Source of the DNA: Cupriavidus sp. U2 | GTDB taxonomy: Bacteria > Pseudomonadota > Gammaproteobacteria > Burkholderiales > Burkholderiaceae | Length of the DNA: 64,000 bases | Direction: 5' to 3' | Assembly (NCBI RefSeq): GCF_009663685.2 | Contig: NZ_RCOG02000011.1 | Location: 1-64,000, forward strand | Part shown: positions 8,046 to 16,259 of the stretch, piece after piece | How the letters are laid out: each line of letters opens with the position of its first letter | Numbering within the stretch: position 1 is the first letter of the stretch | Program-made: the position numbers and the translations under genes | The notes under the pieces: generated by a model | What the model was told of the DNA's origin: nothing | Database searches by the model: none | What the model saw: the letters and a program-made list of their open reading frames with translations, nothing else

Positions 8046-9041
8046 TCAAGTCGTTCCCCGCTCCACAATCCTGAACCCCAGATCGACCACCGGCTCTGCC
8101 ACCGTTTCGCCCCGGCAGCGTGCCAGCAGCAGGCCGGCGGCCAGCGTGCCGATGCCGGCGCCATCGATCTGAACCGTGGTCAGCCGCGGGGCCATGTCCG
8201 CCGCGAAGTCGGCGTCGCCGAAGCCGCAGACCGCAAGATCGTCGGGGATGCGCAGGCCACGCGCCCGGGCCTCTTCGACGACGCCCTGGGCCAGTTGGTC
8301 AGAGCTGCAGAAGATCGCCTCGATGGCCGGGTCCTGTGCCAGCAGGCTGCGCAGGGCCTGGCGTCCCAGGCCCAGGCTGCTGGGCGCGGGCACGCGCGCG
8401 GTCGGCACATCGTGGCCCAACGTCGAAATAAAACCCTCGCGGCGCACGGCTGCGCGCTGGTCGTCGCCTGTAGCGATGCCGAAGCGTCGCCAACCCTTGG
8501 CCAGAAAGTAGCCGGCCACGGCGCTGCCGACCTTCAGGTGCGAGAACCCCACAGCCATGTCCACCGGCCGGTCGCTCAGATCCCAGGTTTCCACGACCGG
8601 AATGCCGGAGCGGCGCAGGCGGTCACGCGATGCCTGCGCGTGGACCAGCCCCGTCACCACGATGCCGTCGGGCCGGCGACTGATCATGGTGCCCAGCAGC
8701 GCTTCTTCGCGCCCATGGTCATAGCCGGTCTGCCCCAGGATCAACTGATAGCCGGCCGCATCCAGCGCGTCGGTCAGCGCCTTGACGGTGGGGAGGAACT
8801 GCGCGACCGCGATATTCGGCACCAGCGCCGCCACGGTCAGACTGCGACGAGATTTCAGGCCGCCAGCCAGCAGGTTCGGGATATAGCCGGTGTGCTCGAC
8901 GGCCTGCTGCACACGGGCAATCGTCTTGGCGGAGACCAGCCCCGGATTGCTGAGCGCCCGCGATGCCGTGATCAGGGAAACCCCCGCCTCCCGCGCCACA
9001 TCGTGCAGCGTGACGGACTTGCCGCCGGATAAATCGGACAT
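8046..9041 (-). CDS. LacI-family transcriptional regulator
   Basis: Repressor of 331 residues. The LacI helix-turn-helix and hinge are visible as VTLHDVAREAGVSLITASRA (about residues 10-29) followed by the NLLAGGLKSRRS hinge region. The remainder is a periplasmic-binding-protein-like sensor domain with DGIVVTGLVH and the C-terminal family pattern DDLAVCGFGDADFAADMAPRL. GntR (gluconate) type repressors look similar. It is divergent from a sugar-acid dehydratase with two matching operators in between, so it probably represses the dehydratase/Bug operon and itself, with an aldarate or derivative as inducer. Confidence 0.92.
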   Translation of the reverse strand: MSDLSGGKSVTLHDVAREAGVSLITASRALSNPGLVSAKTIARVQQAVEHTGYIPNLLAGGLKSRRSLTVAALVPNIAVAQFLPTVKALTDALDAAGYQLILGQTGYDHGREEALLGTMISRRPDGIVVTGLVHAQASRDRLRRSGIPVVETWDLSDRPVDMAVGFSHLKVGSAVAGYFLAKGWRRFGIATGDDQRAAVRREGFISTLGHDVPTARVPAPSSLGLGRQALRSLLAQDPAIEAIFCSSDQLAQGVVEEARARGLRIPDDLAVCGFGDADFAADMAPRLTTVQIDGAGIGTLAAGLLLARCRGETVAEPVVDLGFRIVERGTT

Positions 9042-9117
9042 GCCTGCTCGGATCAAGAGTTGGAAGTGCGGGTAAACGACGACGCCAGCTGCCGCCTCAA
9101 TGGTTGACCGCCGCAAA

Positions 9118-9131
9118 TGACAACGTTAGCA
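9118..9131. promoter_or_regulatory. Candidate LacI operator O1
   Basis: TGACAACGTTAGCA matches the ideal CG-centred palindrome TGACAACGTTGTCA at 12 of 14 positions. A central CG is typical for LacI-family operators. It lies about 77 bp upstream of the repressor start. The surrounding 305-bp gap (9042-9346) contains no gene; apart from the two operators I see only promoter-like sequence there. Confidence 0.65.
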
Positions 9132-9287
9132 TTCTTCTCACCCCGCTGTCTTGTGCAATATCCAGGTGAGGCGTGAAGACGAATTTTCGTCGCATATAGC
9201 AAGCAGTACCTTGTTGCGTAGATGGGCGTAATCTCATCGCGGGGCCAGCATTATAGCAACGCACATGGGCCGTATCCGGCCATTTTT

Positions 9288-9301
9288 TGACAACGATGTC
9301 A
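9288..9301. promoter_or_regulatory. Candidate LacI operator O2
   Basis: TGACAACGATGTCA matches TGACAACGTTGTCA at 13 of 14 positions. It is 46 bp upstream of the dehydratase ATG, where a bound repressor would block the promoter. The centre-to-centre distance to the first site is 170 bp, about 16 helical turns, which is compatible with looping. Confidence 0.7.
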
Positions 9302-9346
9302 TACGATGTCCGAAGACTCGGACGCTCGCTCAGGAAGCACCGCCTT

Positions 9347-10486
9347 ATGACCGCCTCGCCCGCCTCTGACGTGATTACCGCCATCCGCCTGTCGTCCTGC
9401 TACCTGCCCCTGGCCACGCCGATCAGCGACGCCAAGGTGCTGACCGGCCGGCAGAAGCCGATGACTGAAGTCGCCATCCTGTTTGCCGAAATCCGCACCG
9501 CCAGCGGCCATGAAGGCCTGGGCTTCAGCTATGCCAAGCGCGCCGGCGGCCCCGGCCAGTTTGCGCATGCCCGGGAGATCGCCCCCACCTTGATTGGCGA
9601 GGATCCGAGCGACATCGCCAAGCTGTGGGACAAGCTCTGCTGGGCCGGCGCGTCGGTCGGCCGCAGTGGCCTGTCCACGCAGGCCATCGGCGCGTTCGAC
9701 GTGGCGCTGTGGGATCTCAAGGCCAAACGTGCCGGGCTGTCGCTCGCCAAGCTGCTGGGCGCGCATCGCGATTCCGTCCGCTGCTACAACACGTCGGGCG
9801 GCTTCCTGCATACGCCGCTGGACCAACTGCTGGTCAACGCGGCCGCGTCGGTGGAGCGCGGCATCGGCGGCATCAAGCTCAAGGTCGGCCAGCCGGACGG
9901 CAAGATCGACATCCAGCGCGTGTCGGCCGTGCGCGAAGAACTGGGCGATGCCGTGCCCATCATGGTGGACGCCAACCAGCAATGGGACCGCCCCACCGCG
10001 CAGCGGATGTGCCGCACCTTCGAATCGTTCAATCTGGTGTGGATCGAGGAACCGCTCGACGCCTACGACCACGAAGGCCATGCCGCGCTGGCGCAGCAGT
10101 TCGACACGCCCATCGCCACCGGCGAGATGCTGACCAGCGCCGCCGAGCACTGGGACCTGATCCGTCACCGCGCCGCCGACTACCTGATGCCCGATGCCCC
10201 GCGTGTGGGCGGCATCACGCCGTTCCTGAAGGTCTGCGCGCTGGCCGAGCATGCCGGGCTGATGATCGCGCCCCACTTCGCGATGGAATTGCACGTGCAT
10301 CTGGCCGCCGCGTATCCGCGCGAGCCGTGGGTCGAGCATTTCGACTGGCTCGAACCGCTGTTCAAAGAGCGGCTCGACATCGCGAACGGCCGCATCGTCG
10401 TCCCGACGCGCCCGGGCCTGGGGCTCACCGTCAGCGAACAGGCGCGGGCCTGGACGCGCGAGCACGCCGAATTCGGCGCCAGCTGA
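9347..10486 (+). CDS. Talarate/galactarate dehydratase-like enolase-superfamily enzyme
   Basis: Enzyme of 379 residues of the mandelate-racemase subgroup. The catalytic pattern is complete: KLK with bases at about K177/K179 (GIKLKVG), metal ligands at about D208 (VDANQQW), E234 (WIEEPL) and E260 (ATGEM), and the general-base His at about 310 (IAPHF). The pattern and overall sequence resemble L-talarate/galactarate dehydratases, which convert C6 aldarates to 5-keto-4-deoxyglucarate. The ATG at 9347 has AGGAAG upstream; an earlier in-frame ATG would overlap the operator. It is followed 76 bp later by a Bug receptor, suggesting coupled uptake and dehydration. Confidence 0.85.
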   Translation: MTASPASDVITAIRLSSCYLPLATPISDAKVLTGRQKPMTEVAILFAEIRTASGHEGLGFSYAKRAGGPGQFAHAREIAPTLIGEDPSDIAKLWDKLCWAGASVGRSGLSTQAIGAFDVALWDLKAKRAGLSLAKLLGAHRDSVRCYNTSGGFLHTPLDQLLVNAAASVERGIGGIKLKVGQPDGKIDIQRVSAVREELGDAVPIMVDANQQWDRPTAQRMCRTFESFNLVWIEEPLDAYDHEGHAALAQQFDTPIATGEMLTSAAEHWDLIRHRAADYLMPDAPRVGGITPFLKVCALAEHAGLMIAPHFAMELHVHLAAAYPREPWVEHFDWLEPLFKERLDIANGRIVVPTRPGLGLTVSEQARAWTREHAEFGAS

Positions 10487-10562
10487 TCCACGGTCCGCTG
10501 CCCGCGGTCGTCAGACACCATCACCACAAACATCCGTAAAACGGAAACACAAGGAGACAACG

Positions 10563-11522
10563 ATGATGAAGAAAGCACTGGTAACGCTCCTGCTTGGGGT
10601 CACCATGGCGGCGGCCCACGCCGCCTGGCCAGAAAAGCCGGTGACGATGATCGTGCCGTTCCCGCCCGGCGGATCGACCGACAACATCGCGCGCATTCTG
10701 AGCGCCAAGTTCCAGCAGACGTTTGGCGGCAGCTTCGTGGTGGACAACCGCCCCGGCGCGGCCGGCATGATCGGCGCGGCGGCCGCCAGGCGCGCACCGG
10801 CCGACGGCTACACGCTGTTCGTGTCGTCGCTGGGCCCGTTCGTGATCGGACCGCATCTGACGAAGAACCCCGGCTATGACCCGACCAAGGACTTCGACTA
10901 CATCAGCGTGGCCGTGCAGGCGCCCAACGTGCTGGCGGTGCCCGCCACTTCGCCGTACAAGTCGCTGCAGGACGTCATCCAATACGAAAAGGCCAACCCG
11001 AACAAGATGACCTTCGCGTCGGCGGGCAATGGCACCAGCGACCACCTGACCGCCGAACTGTTCTGGCAGCAGACCAACACCACGGGTCTGCACGTGCCGT
11101 ACAAGGGCGGCGCGCCGGCGCTGAACGACCTGCTCGGCAGCCAGGTGGATGCCACGTTCATGAACATCAACACCGCCGTGCCGCACCTGAAGGCCGGCAA
11201 GCTGCGCGCGCTGGCCATCACCAGCAGCAAGCGGTCGCCGATCCTGCCCGACGTGCCGACCATGGAAGAGCTCGGCTACAAGGGTGTGACCGTGTATTCG
11301 TGGCAGGCCATTGCCGCGCCCAAGGGGCTGCCGGCCGATATCAAGGCCAAGCTCCACAGCGCGGTGGTCGCGGCGATGAACGATCCGGCCAACAAGCCAA
11401 AGCTGCTGGAACTGGGCTTCGAAGTCGTGGCCAATACGCCCGAGCAGTTCACGGCGTTCCAGGCGTCGGAATTCGCGCGCTGGAAGAAGGTGATCCAGGC
11501 CGGCAACATCACGGCCGACTAA
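10563..11522 (+). CDS. Bug/TctC-family periplasmic solute receptor (aldarate operon)
   Basis: Receptor of 319 residues with a signal peptide (MMKKALVTLLLGVTMAAAHA) and the Bug start PVTMIVPFPPGGSTDNIARI. The later motifs VVDNRPGAAGMIGA and LHVPYKGGAPALNDLLGSQVD are family hallmarks. Bug proteins deliver carboxylates to TctAB membrane subunits, which are not in this window, so this is an orphan receptor. AAGGAGA precedes the ATG. The gene shares the operon with the dehydratase and ends in a strong hairpin terminator, so the ligand is probably an aldarate. Confidence 0.93.
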   Translation: MMKKALVTLLLGVTMAAAHAAWPEKPVTMIVPFPPGGSTDNIARILSAKFQQTFGGSFVVDNRPGAAGMIGAAAARRAPADGYTLFVSSLGPFVIGPHLTKNPGYDPTKDFDYISVAVQAPNVLAVPATSPYKSLQDVIQYEKANPNKMTFASAGNGTSDHLTAELFWQQTNTTGLHVPYKGGAPALNDLLGSQVDATFMNINTAVPHLKAGKLRALAITSSKRSPILPDVPTMEELGYKGVTVYSWQAIAAPKGLPADIKAKLHSAVVAAMNDPANKPKLLELGFEVVANTPEQFTAFQASEFARWKKVIQAGNITAD

Positions 11523-11588
11523 GCCGCCCGCAGTGCCGCCGGGCCCGATTGCGGGCGATGTGCGGGCGCGGTAAATGGCATCGCCAGG

Positions 11589-11611
11589 GGGCGCCATCAT
11601 GGCGCCCTTTA
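11589..11611 (+). terminator. Intrinsic terminator of dehydratase/Bug operon
   Basis: GGGCGCCA and TGGCGCCC form a perfect 8-bp stem around the loop TCA, followed by TTTATCATTT. It also lies just downstream of the convergent DUF58 gene, whose stop is at 11637. Confidence 0.8.
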
Positions 11612-11636
11612 TCATTTCCCGTGACAAGACGTTTCC

Positions 11637-12632
11637 CTACGGCGCGCCGGAGGCCCGCCCCAGCAGCCTGCGCAGCTGGGCGGCGGTGTCCTCGGCGGCC
11701 GACAACGGCAGCAGCGGCACGCCGATGGCCTTGTGCCAGTCCATCAGCGCGGCGCTGTGGCCATCGGCAAAGCTGCGCACGTTGCGCCGCAGCGCCTCAT
11801 GGCCAAAACCCAGTTCCACCTGCAACTCGCCGTCGCTGACCACCAGTTGCCCCGACGCGGGCAGCTCCAGCAGGAACGGGTCGTAGACCAGCACGGACAG
11901 CACGTCGTTGCGCCCGCGCAGCGCCAGCATCAGGTGCCGCGTCTGGTCGTCGCCGCCATCGAAATCACTGATTACCAGGACGAGGTGGTCGTGGTGCGCC
12001 AGCCGCAGTGCCCGCTCCAGCGCGCCATTCAGCTGGGTGGCACCGCGCTGCGCCCGGGCATCGGCGCGCAGCCGCTGGTTGTGCCGGGCCAGGTCGCCCA
12101 GCAGATGCAGCACGCCGTGGCGGCTGCGCTGCGGCGCCATGCTGGTCTGGTCGGCGTCCCCGAATATCACGCCGCCCACGCGGTCGCCATCGGCCAGCAC
12201 CCGCCACGCGGCCAGGGCCGCCGCCTCGGCCGCCGTCACCGATTTCATGGCTCGCCGGCTGCCAAAGAACATGTTCATGCGCTGATCCACCACCAGCAGC
12301 ACCGGCCGCTCCTTTTCCTCGGCATACAGGCGCACGTGCGGCTTGCCGGTCCGCGCCGTGACGCGCCAGTCCATCGTCCGCACATCGTCGCCGGGCAGGT
12401 AAAGGCGCAGTTCCTCGAAGGCCAGGCCCCGGCCATGCACGCGCGACCCGTGCCGCCCCGACAGCAGGCTGTGCACGGGCTGCCGCGTGCGGAAATGGAA
12501 GTCCCGCACGCTGGCTTCCAGGGCGGCCAGCGCGGCAAGGTCCACGCTGACGCCGGGCACGGCCCGCGAGGCCGACGGCGTGGCGCGGGTGCTGGCCTGG
12601 GCGCGGGCGCGCGCGGCGATGTCGCGGGTCAT
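11637..12632 (-). CDS. DUF58 domain protein of the MoxR/Bat operon
   Basis: Protein of 331 residues. The DUF58 core motif LPGDDVRTMDWRVTARTGKP sits near residue 80 and is followed by a VWA-like fold with VLLVVDQRMNM and ISDFDGGDD. DUF58 proteins nearly always follow moxR and act with the AAA+ ATPase in folding or assembling envelope or enzyme complexes. It is 37 bp behind moxR and is the last gene of the long minus-strand array. Membrane segments common in other DUF58 proteins are not evident, so it is probably cytosolic. Confidence 0.87.
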   Translation of the reverse strand: MTRDIAARARAQASTRATPSASRAVPGVSVDLAALAALEASVRDFHFRTRQPVHSLLSGRHGSRVHGRGLAFEELRLYLPGDDVRTMDWRVTARTGKPHVRLYAEEKERPVLLVVDQRMNMFFGSRRAMKSVTAAEAAALAAWRVLADGDRVGGVIFGDADQTSMAPQRSRHGVLHLLGDLARHNQRLRADARAQRGATQLNGALERALRLAHHDHLVLVISDFDGGDDQTRHLMLALRGRNDVLSVLVYDPFLLELPASGQLVVSDGELQVELGFGHEALRRNVRSFADGHSAALMDWHKAIGVPLLPLSAAEDTAAQLRRLLGRASGAP

Positions 12633-12669
12633 GGCACGTGGCGCGGCGTGTGATGGCGCTGCGGCGTGG

Positions 12670-13656
12670 TCACGCCACCGCCACGCGTTCGAGCAGCCGG
12701 TCGATCACGGCGTCGGCGCCCACGGCCGCGGCGTGGGCTTCGTACGACAGGATCAGCCGATGGCGGAACACGTCGTGAACCACATCCTGCACGTCGTCGG
12801 GCGTCACGTGGTCACGGCCGCGCAGCCACGCGATGGCGCGGGCCACCTTGTCGAGCCCGATCGATCCTCTCGGGCTCACCCCGACCTGGATCCACCGTTT
12901 CAGGTCGTCGTCGAATCGCCCCGCATCCCGCGTGGCCTGTACCAGCGTCACGATGTAGCGTTCCACCGGCTCGCTGACCGTCACGCCGTGAATGGCCTGG
13001 CGGGCGGCAAAGATGGCCTCGGGGGACAGGCGCTGTTCGCCTGCCTGCCGCCCCTGCGGATTTGCCGTGCCGCCGTCGTCCTCTTCGGCGCGGGCCAGCC
13101 GGATGATCTCGGCCTCGGCATCGGCCTGCGGGTAGCCGACGCTCACGTGCATCAGAAAGCGGTCCATCTGCGCCTCGGGCAGCGGATACGTGCCTTCCTG
13201 CTCGATCGGGTTCTGGGTGGCCATGACAAGGAACAGCGGTTCGAGCCGGTGCGTCTTGCCGCCGACGGTCACCTGCCGTTCCTCCATGGCCTCCAGCAGG
13301 GCCGCCTGCACCTTGGCGGGCGAGCGGTTCACTTCATCGGCCAGCACCAGGTTGGCAAACAGCGGCCCCGGCTGAAAGCGGAACTCGCCCTTGCCGCCGT
13401 CGGTGACGTAGATGTCCGAGCCGGTGATATCGGCGGGTAGCAGGTCGGGTGTGAACTGCACGCGCGACAGCCGGGCGTCCAGATGCCGGGCCAGGCTCTT
13501 GATCGCCCGCGTCTTGGCCAGCCCCGGCAGCCCTTCCACAAGCAGGTGGCCATTGGCCAGCAGGCCCAGCAGCAGCCGCTCGATCATGCGTGCCTGGCCA
13601 ACGATCGACTCGCCCATGCGTGCCTGAAGCTGCAGGATGTCGTCGCGCGCACTCAT
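12670..13656 (-). CDS. moxR: MoxR-family AAA+ ATPase
   Basis: ATPase of 328 residues. Walker A GLPGLAKT is at about 42-49, the Walker B region LVLADEVNRSPAKVQAALLEAMEE is near 110, and the sensor-type segment MATQNPIEQEGTYPLPEAQ follows. MoxR ATPases are chaperones that mature or insert cofactors and cooperate with VWA proteins. The start at 13656 has CAGGAGACACG in front and overlaps the stop of the MFS/spermidine-synthase gene by four bases. In most genomes moxR is the first gene of the Bat operon; here it comes after the sulfatase insert. Confidence 0.93.
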   Translation of the reverse strand: MSARDDILQLQARMGESIVGQARMIERLLLGLLANGHLLVEGLPGLAKTRAIKSLARHLDARLSRVQFTPDLLPADITGSDIYVTDGGKGEFRFQPGPLFANLVLADEVNRSPAKVQAALLEAMEERQVTVGGKTHRLEPLFLVMATQNPIEQEGTYPLPEAQMDRFLMHVSVGYPQADAEAEIIRLARAEEDDGGTANPQGRQAGEQRLSPEAIFAARQAIHGVTVSEPVERYIVTLVQATRDAGRFDDDLKRWIQVGVSPRGSIGLDKVARAIAWLRGRDHVTPDDVQDVVHDVFRHRLILSYEAHAAAVGADAVIDRLLERVAVA

Positions 13657-16259
13657 CGTGTCTCCTGATGATCCGGGCGTCCGCCGGTGAACCAGTTGTA
13701 GTAGGGGTTGTCGGGGTCCGCGCGCATCACCGTGCCGATATCGCGCATCCACTGCGCGCGGTCGCCGCGATAGGCATCGAGCCCGGCCGCGTAGAACGTA
13801 TGCAGGGTGGCGCGCTCGCGGCGGATGTCCTGGTGCAGCGCGTCGCTGGCGCCCTGGAGCGGCGGATCGGCGCTCAGGTCGAGCAGTTCGCGCAGCACCG
13901 GCGGAAAGTCCTGCCGCCGCACCCACCCGGCGTATTCGATGCGCGGCCGGTCGTCGGTCACGGCTGGCGCATCGCCCGCAAACCAGTCCAGCCCCGCCCG
14001 ATCGGTGACATAGGTGGCCAGAAGCGCCGCCGGCGATGCCACCCCCACCGCACGCAGCGCCGCCGACACCTGGGGCTGGCCAAAGCGTGATGCGATGGTG
14101 GCCGCATCCAGCGTCATCGGCTGCAGCGATCCCACCAGCAGCATTTCGTGCAGTTCGGTGGTCCACAGCGTGGCATGCGGAAAGACGTCGAGGAAGCTGC
14201 GCACCAGCGACCGGGTGTCGTCGCGATTCTGCGTCGGCAGCGGCAGCCACTGGGCCACGATGCCGCCTGTCTGCAGCCGCGCGGCGGCCAACTGGTAGAA
14301 CTCGCGCGAATACAGGTTGACCACGCCGCTGGCCGACGGGGGCGGCGGCTCCAGCGTGATCAAGTCGTAGCGTTGCGTGCTCTGCAGCAGTTCGCGGCGG
14401 CCGTCGCGCAGGCGGATATCGACCTGCGGGCTGCGGCTGACGTCGAAGTTGCCCTGGAACCGGGGCACCGCGCGCACCACGGCGGGCAGCAGTTCCGCCA
14501 CCACGCGCCGCTCAAGCCCTGGGTACTGCAGCGTGGCACCAGCCGTGATGCCGGTGCCCAGGCCGATCACCAGCGATGCCCGCGGCGTGCCGTTGTGGAC
14601 GATCAGCGGCAGCAATGCCTGCAGGCGCATGTAGCGCAGCGACGTCATCGTGTCGCCCGAATTCGAGACGCCCTGGATGTAGAGCCGATGAAACCGCTGC
14701 GCGGCCCGGCCCTGCTCCACCACGGCCACGGTGGCGCCGCGGCTTTCTTCGTAAAACACCAGATCGCCCCCGCGCGTCCGGGCCAGCAGTGCGGCAAGCC
14801 GGTCGGCGGGCGTGGCCACGGCAACGATCAATGTGACGACGGCCAGCAGCGGGATGGCAAAGCGCGCGCGGCGTCCGGTGCCGTCGCCGAACGCCACCGC
14901 CAGAACGGCCACCAGCCCGCTGGCGCAGGCGAGCACGCCGAGCGTATGCATCACGCCCAGCGTGGGCACCAGCCACACGCCCGCCAGCACCGACCCCGCA
15001 ATGCCGCCGAGTGTATTCAGCGCCAGTACGGCACCCACGCCCGACCCGGTGCGCGAAGGATCGACCGACAGGCGGACCACGTACGGGAAGGCGGCCCCCA
15101 GCAGCAGTGTCGGCACGAACACGATGCAAAGCGCCGCCACGGCAAAGCTGGCACACGTGGCCACCAGCAGGTTGCCAGTAGCGCCCAGCACGCGTTGCGA
15201 CACCACCTGCTGTGCGGCGGGCAGCCATTCGCCCAGCCACGCGAATTCAACCAGCGCCACCAGCCCGGCGCCCACGACCAGCAGCGCGAACATGCCCCAC
15301 GGGTCTTTCGCGCGGTCCACGCGGCGCGCCACGACAAGGCTGCCGATCATCAGGCCGGCCAGGTACGTTGCCAGCATCACGGCAAAGGCAAAGGCGCGCG
15401 TGCTCAGGAACTGGACGATGGCCTGCGACCAGACCACTTCGTAGCCCAGCGCAATCGCGCCGGCCAGCGCGTACAGCGTCAACGCCAGCACGCGCTGGCC
15501 CGATGCGCGTGGGGCGTTCGCCGGCGCGGCCGGTACATTGACAGGATCGGTCAAGGAACGGCCGAACCACCAGGCGCCCAGCGCGGCCAGCCCGTTGAGC
15601 GCGGCCGCCGCCAAGGCGCTGCCGGTGATGCCCAGCAGCGGAATCAGGACAAAGGCAGCCAGCAGCGTGCCGGCGATGGCGCCAGCGGTATTGGCCGCAT
15701 AGAGCCGCCCGCCATTGGCACCCAGTGCCACACCGTCGCCGCGCAACGCGCGCATCAGCGCCGGCAATGTGCCACCCATGGCGATGGCGGGCAGCCCGAC
15801 CAGTGCCAGCGGCAACACCCATGCGGCGGCCCCTGCCCGCACTTCGAGCCACGCGAATGGCGCGGCGGAACGGGCCAGCGCAAGCGTTGCCGCGACGCCG
15901 AGCACGGCGATGGCCAGTTCCAGCCACAGGTAGAGACGCCAGGCCGATGCCGTACGGTCCGCCAGCCGGCCCACGGCCCAGCCGCCCAGCGCCAGCCCGC
16001 CGAAGAATGCGCTCACGCCGATGGTGACCGCATGCACGTCCACGCCCACCACCAGCGACAGCTGCTTGATCCACAGCACCTGATAGACAAGACCGGCCAC
16101 GCCGGACAGACTCAGCAACGCTGCGGCCTGCCGCAGTCCGGCACTGCCGCCGCGCGCCTGTGCTTGCGCCTGCGCTGCTGCGGAGCCGGAGGCCGACGGC
16201 CGGCGTGAGACGCGTTGACGCTTCACGCCGGGCTCCAGTTTGCGATGGGCTGCCGTCAC
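13653..16259 (-). CDS. Fused MFS transporter / spermidine-synthase-like protein
   Basis: Protein of 868 residues. After a 40-residue charged N-terminus come about a dozen or more hydrophobic segments (from GVAGLVYQVLWIKQLSLVVG), then a soluble Rossmann domain of the polyamine aminopropyltransferase type. The binding loop GLGTGITAG, DIRLRDGRREL and ITLEPPPPSASGVVNLYSREFY are visible. Such fusions are common in proteobacteria, but their substrate is unproven. The start is a GTG overlapping the sulfatase TGA in GTGA. It is fully embedded in the array, with ATGA overlap to moxR downstream. Confidence 0.88.
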   Translation of the reverse strand: MTAAHRKLEPGVKRQRVSRRPSASGSAAAQAQAQARGGSAGLRQAAALLSLSGVAGLVYQVLWIKQLSLVVGVDVHAVTIGVSAFFGGLALGGWAVGRLADRTASAWRLYLWLELAIAVLGVAATLALARSAAPFAWLEVRAGAAAWVLPLALVGLPAIAMGGTLPALMRALRGDGVALGANGGRLYAANTAGAIAGTLLAAFVLIPLLGITGSALAAAALNGLAALGAWWFGRSLTDPVNVPAAPANAPRASGQRVLALTLYALAGAIALGYEVVWSQAIVQFLSTRAFAFAVMLATYLAGLMIGSLVVARRVDRAKDPWGMFALLVVGAGLVALVEFAWLGEWLPAAQQVVSQRVLGATGNLLVATCASFAVAALCIVFVPTLLLGAAFPYVVRLSVDPSRTGSGVGAVLALNTLGGIAGSVLAGVWLVPTLGVMHTLGVLACASGLVAVLAVAFGDGTGRRARFAIPLLAVVTLIVAVATPADRLAALLARTRGGDLVFYEESRGATVAVVEQGRAAQRFHRLYIQGVSNSGDTMTSLRYMRLQALLPLIVHNGTPRASLVIGLGTGITAGATLQYPGLERRVVAELLPAVVRAVPRFQGNFDVSRSPQVDIRLRDGRRELLQSTQRYDLITLEPPPPSASGVVNLYSREFYQLAAARLQTGGIVAQWLPLPTQNRDDTRSLVRSFLDVFPHATLWTTELHEMLLVGSLQPMTLDAATIASRFGQPQVSAALRAVGVASPAALLATYVTDRAGLDWFAGDAPAVTDDRPRIEYAGWVRRQDFPPVLRELLDLSADPPLQGASDALHQDIRRERATLHTFYAAGLDAYRGDRAQWMRDIGTVMRADPDNPYYNWFTGGRPDHQETR

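Noticed and set aside
14148..16208. 686-codon open frame on the + strand
   Set aside because: It is antisense to the well-supported MFS/spermidine-synthase gene, with His/Arg/Gln-rich composition typical of shadow frames in GC-rich DNA.
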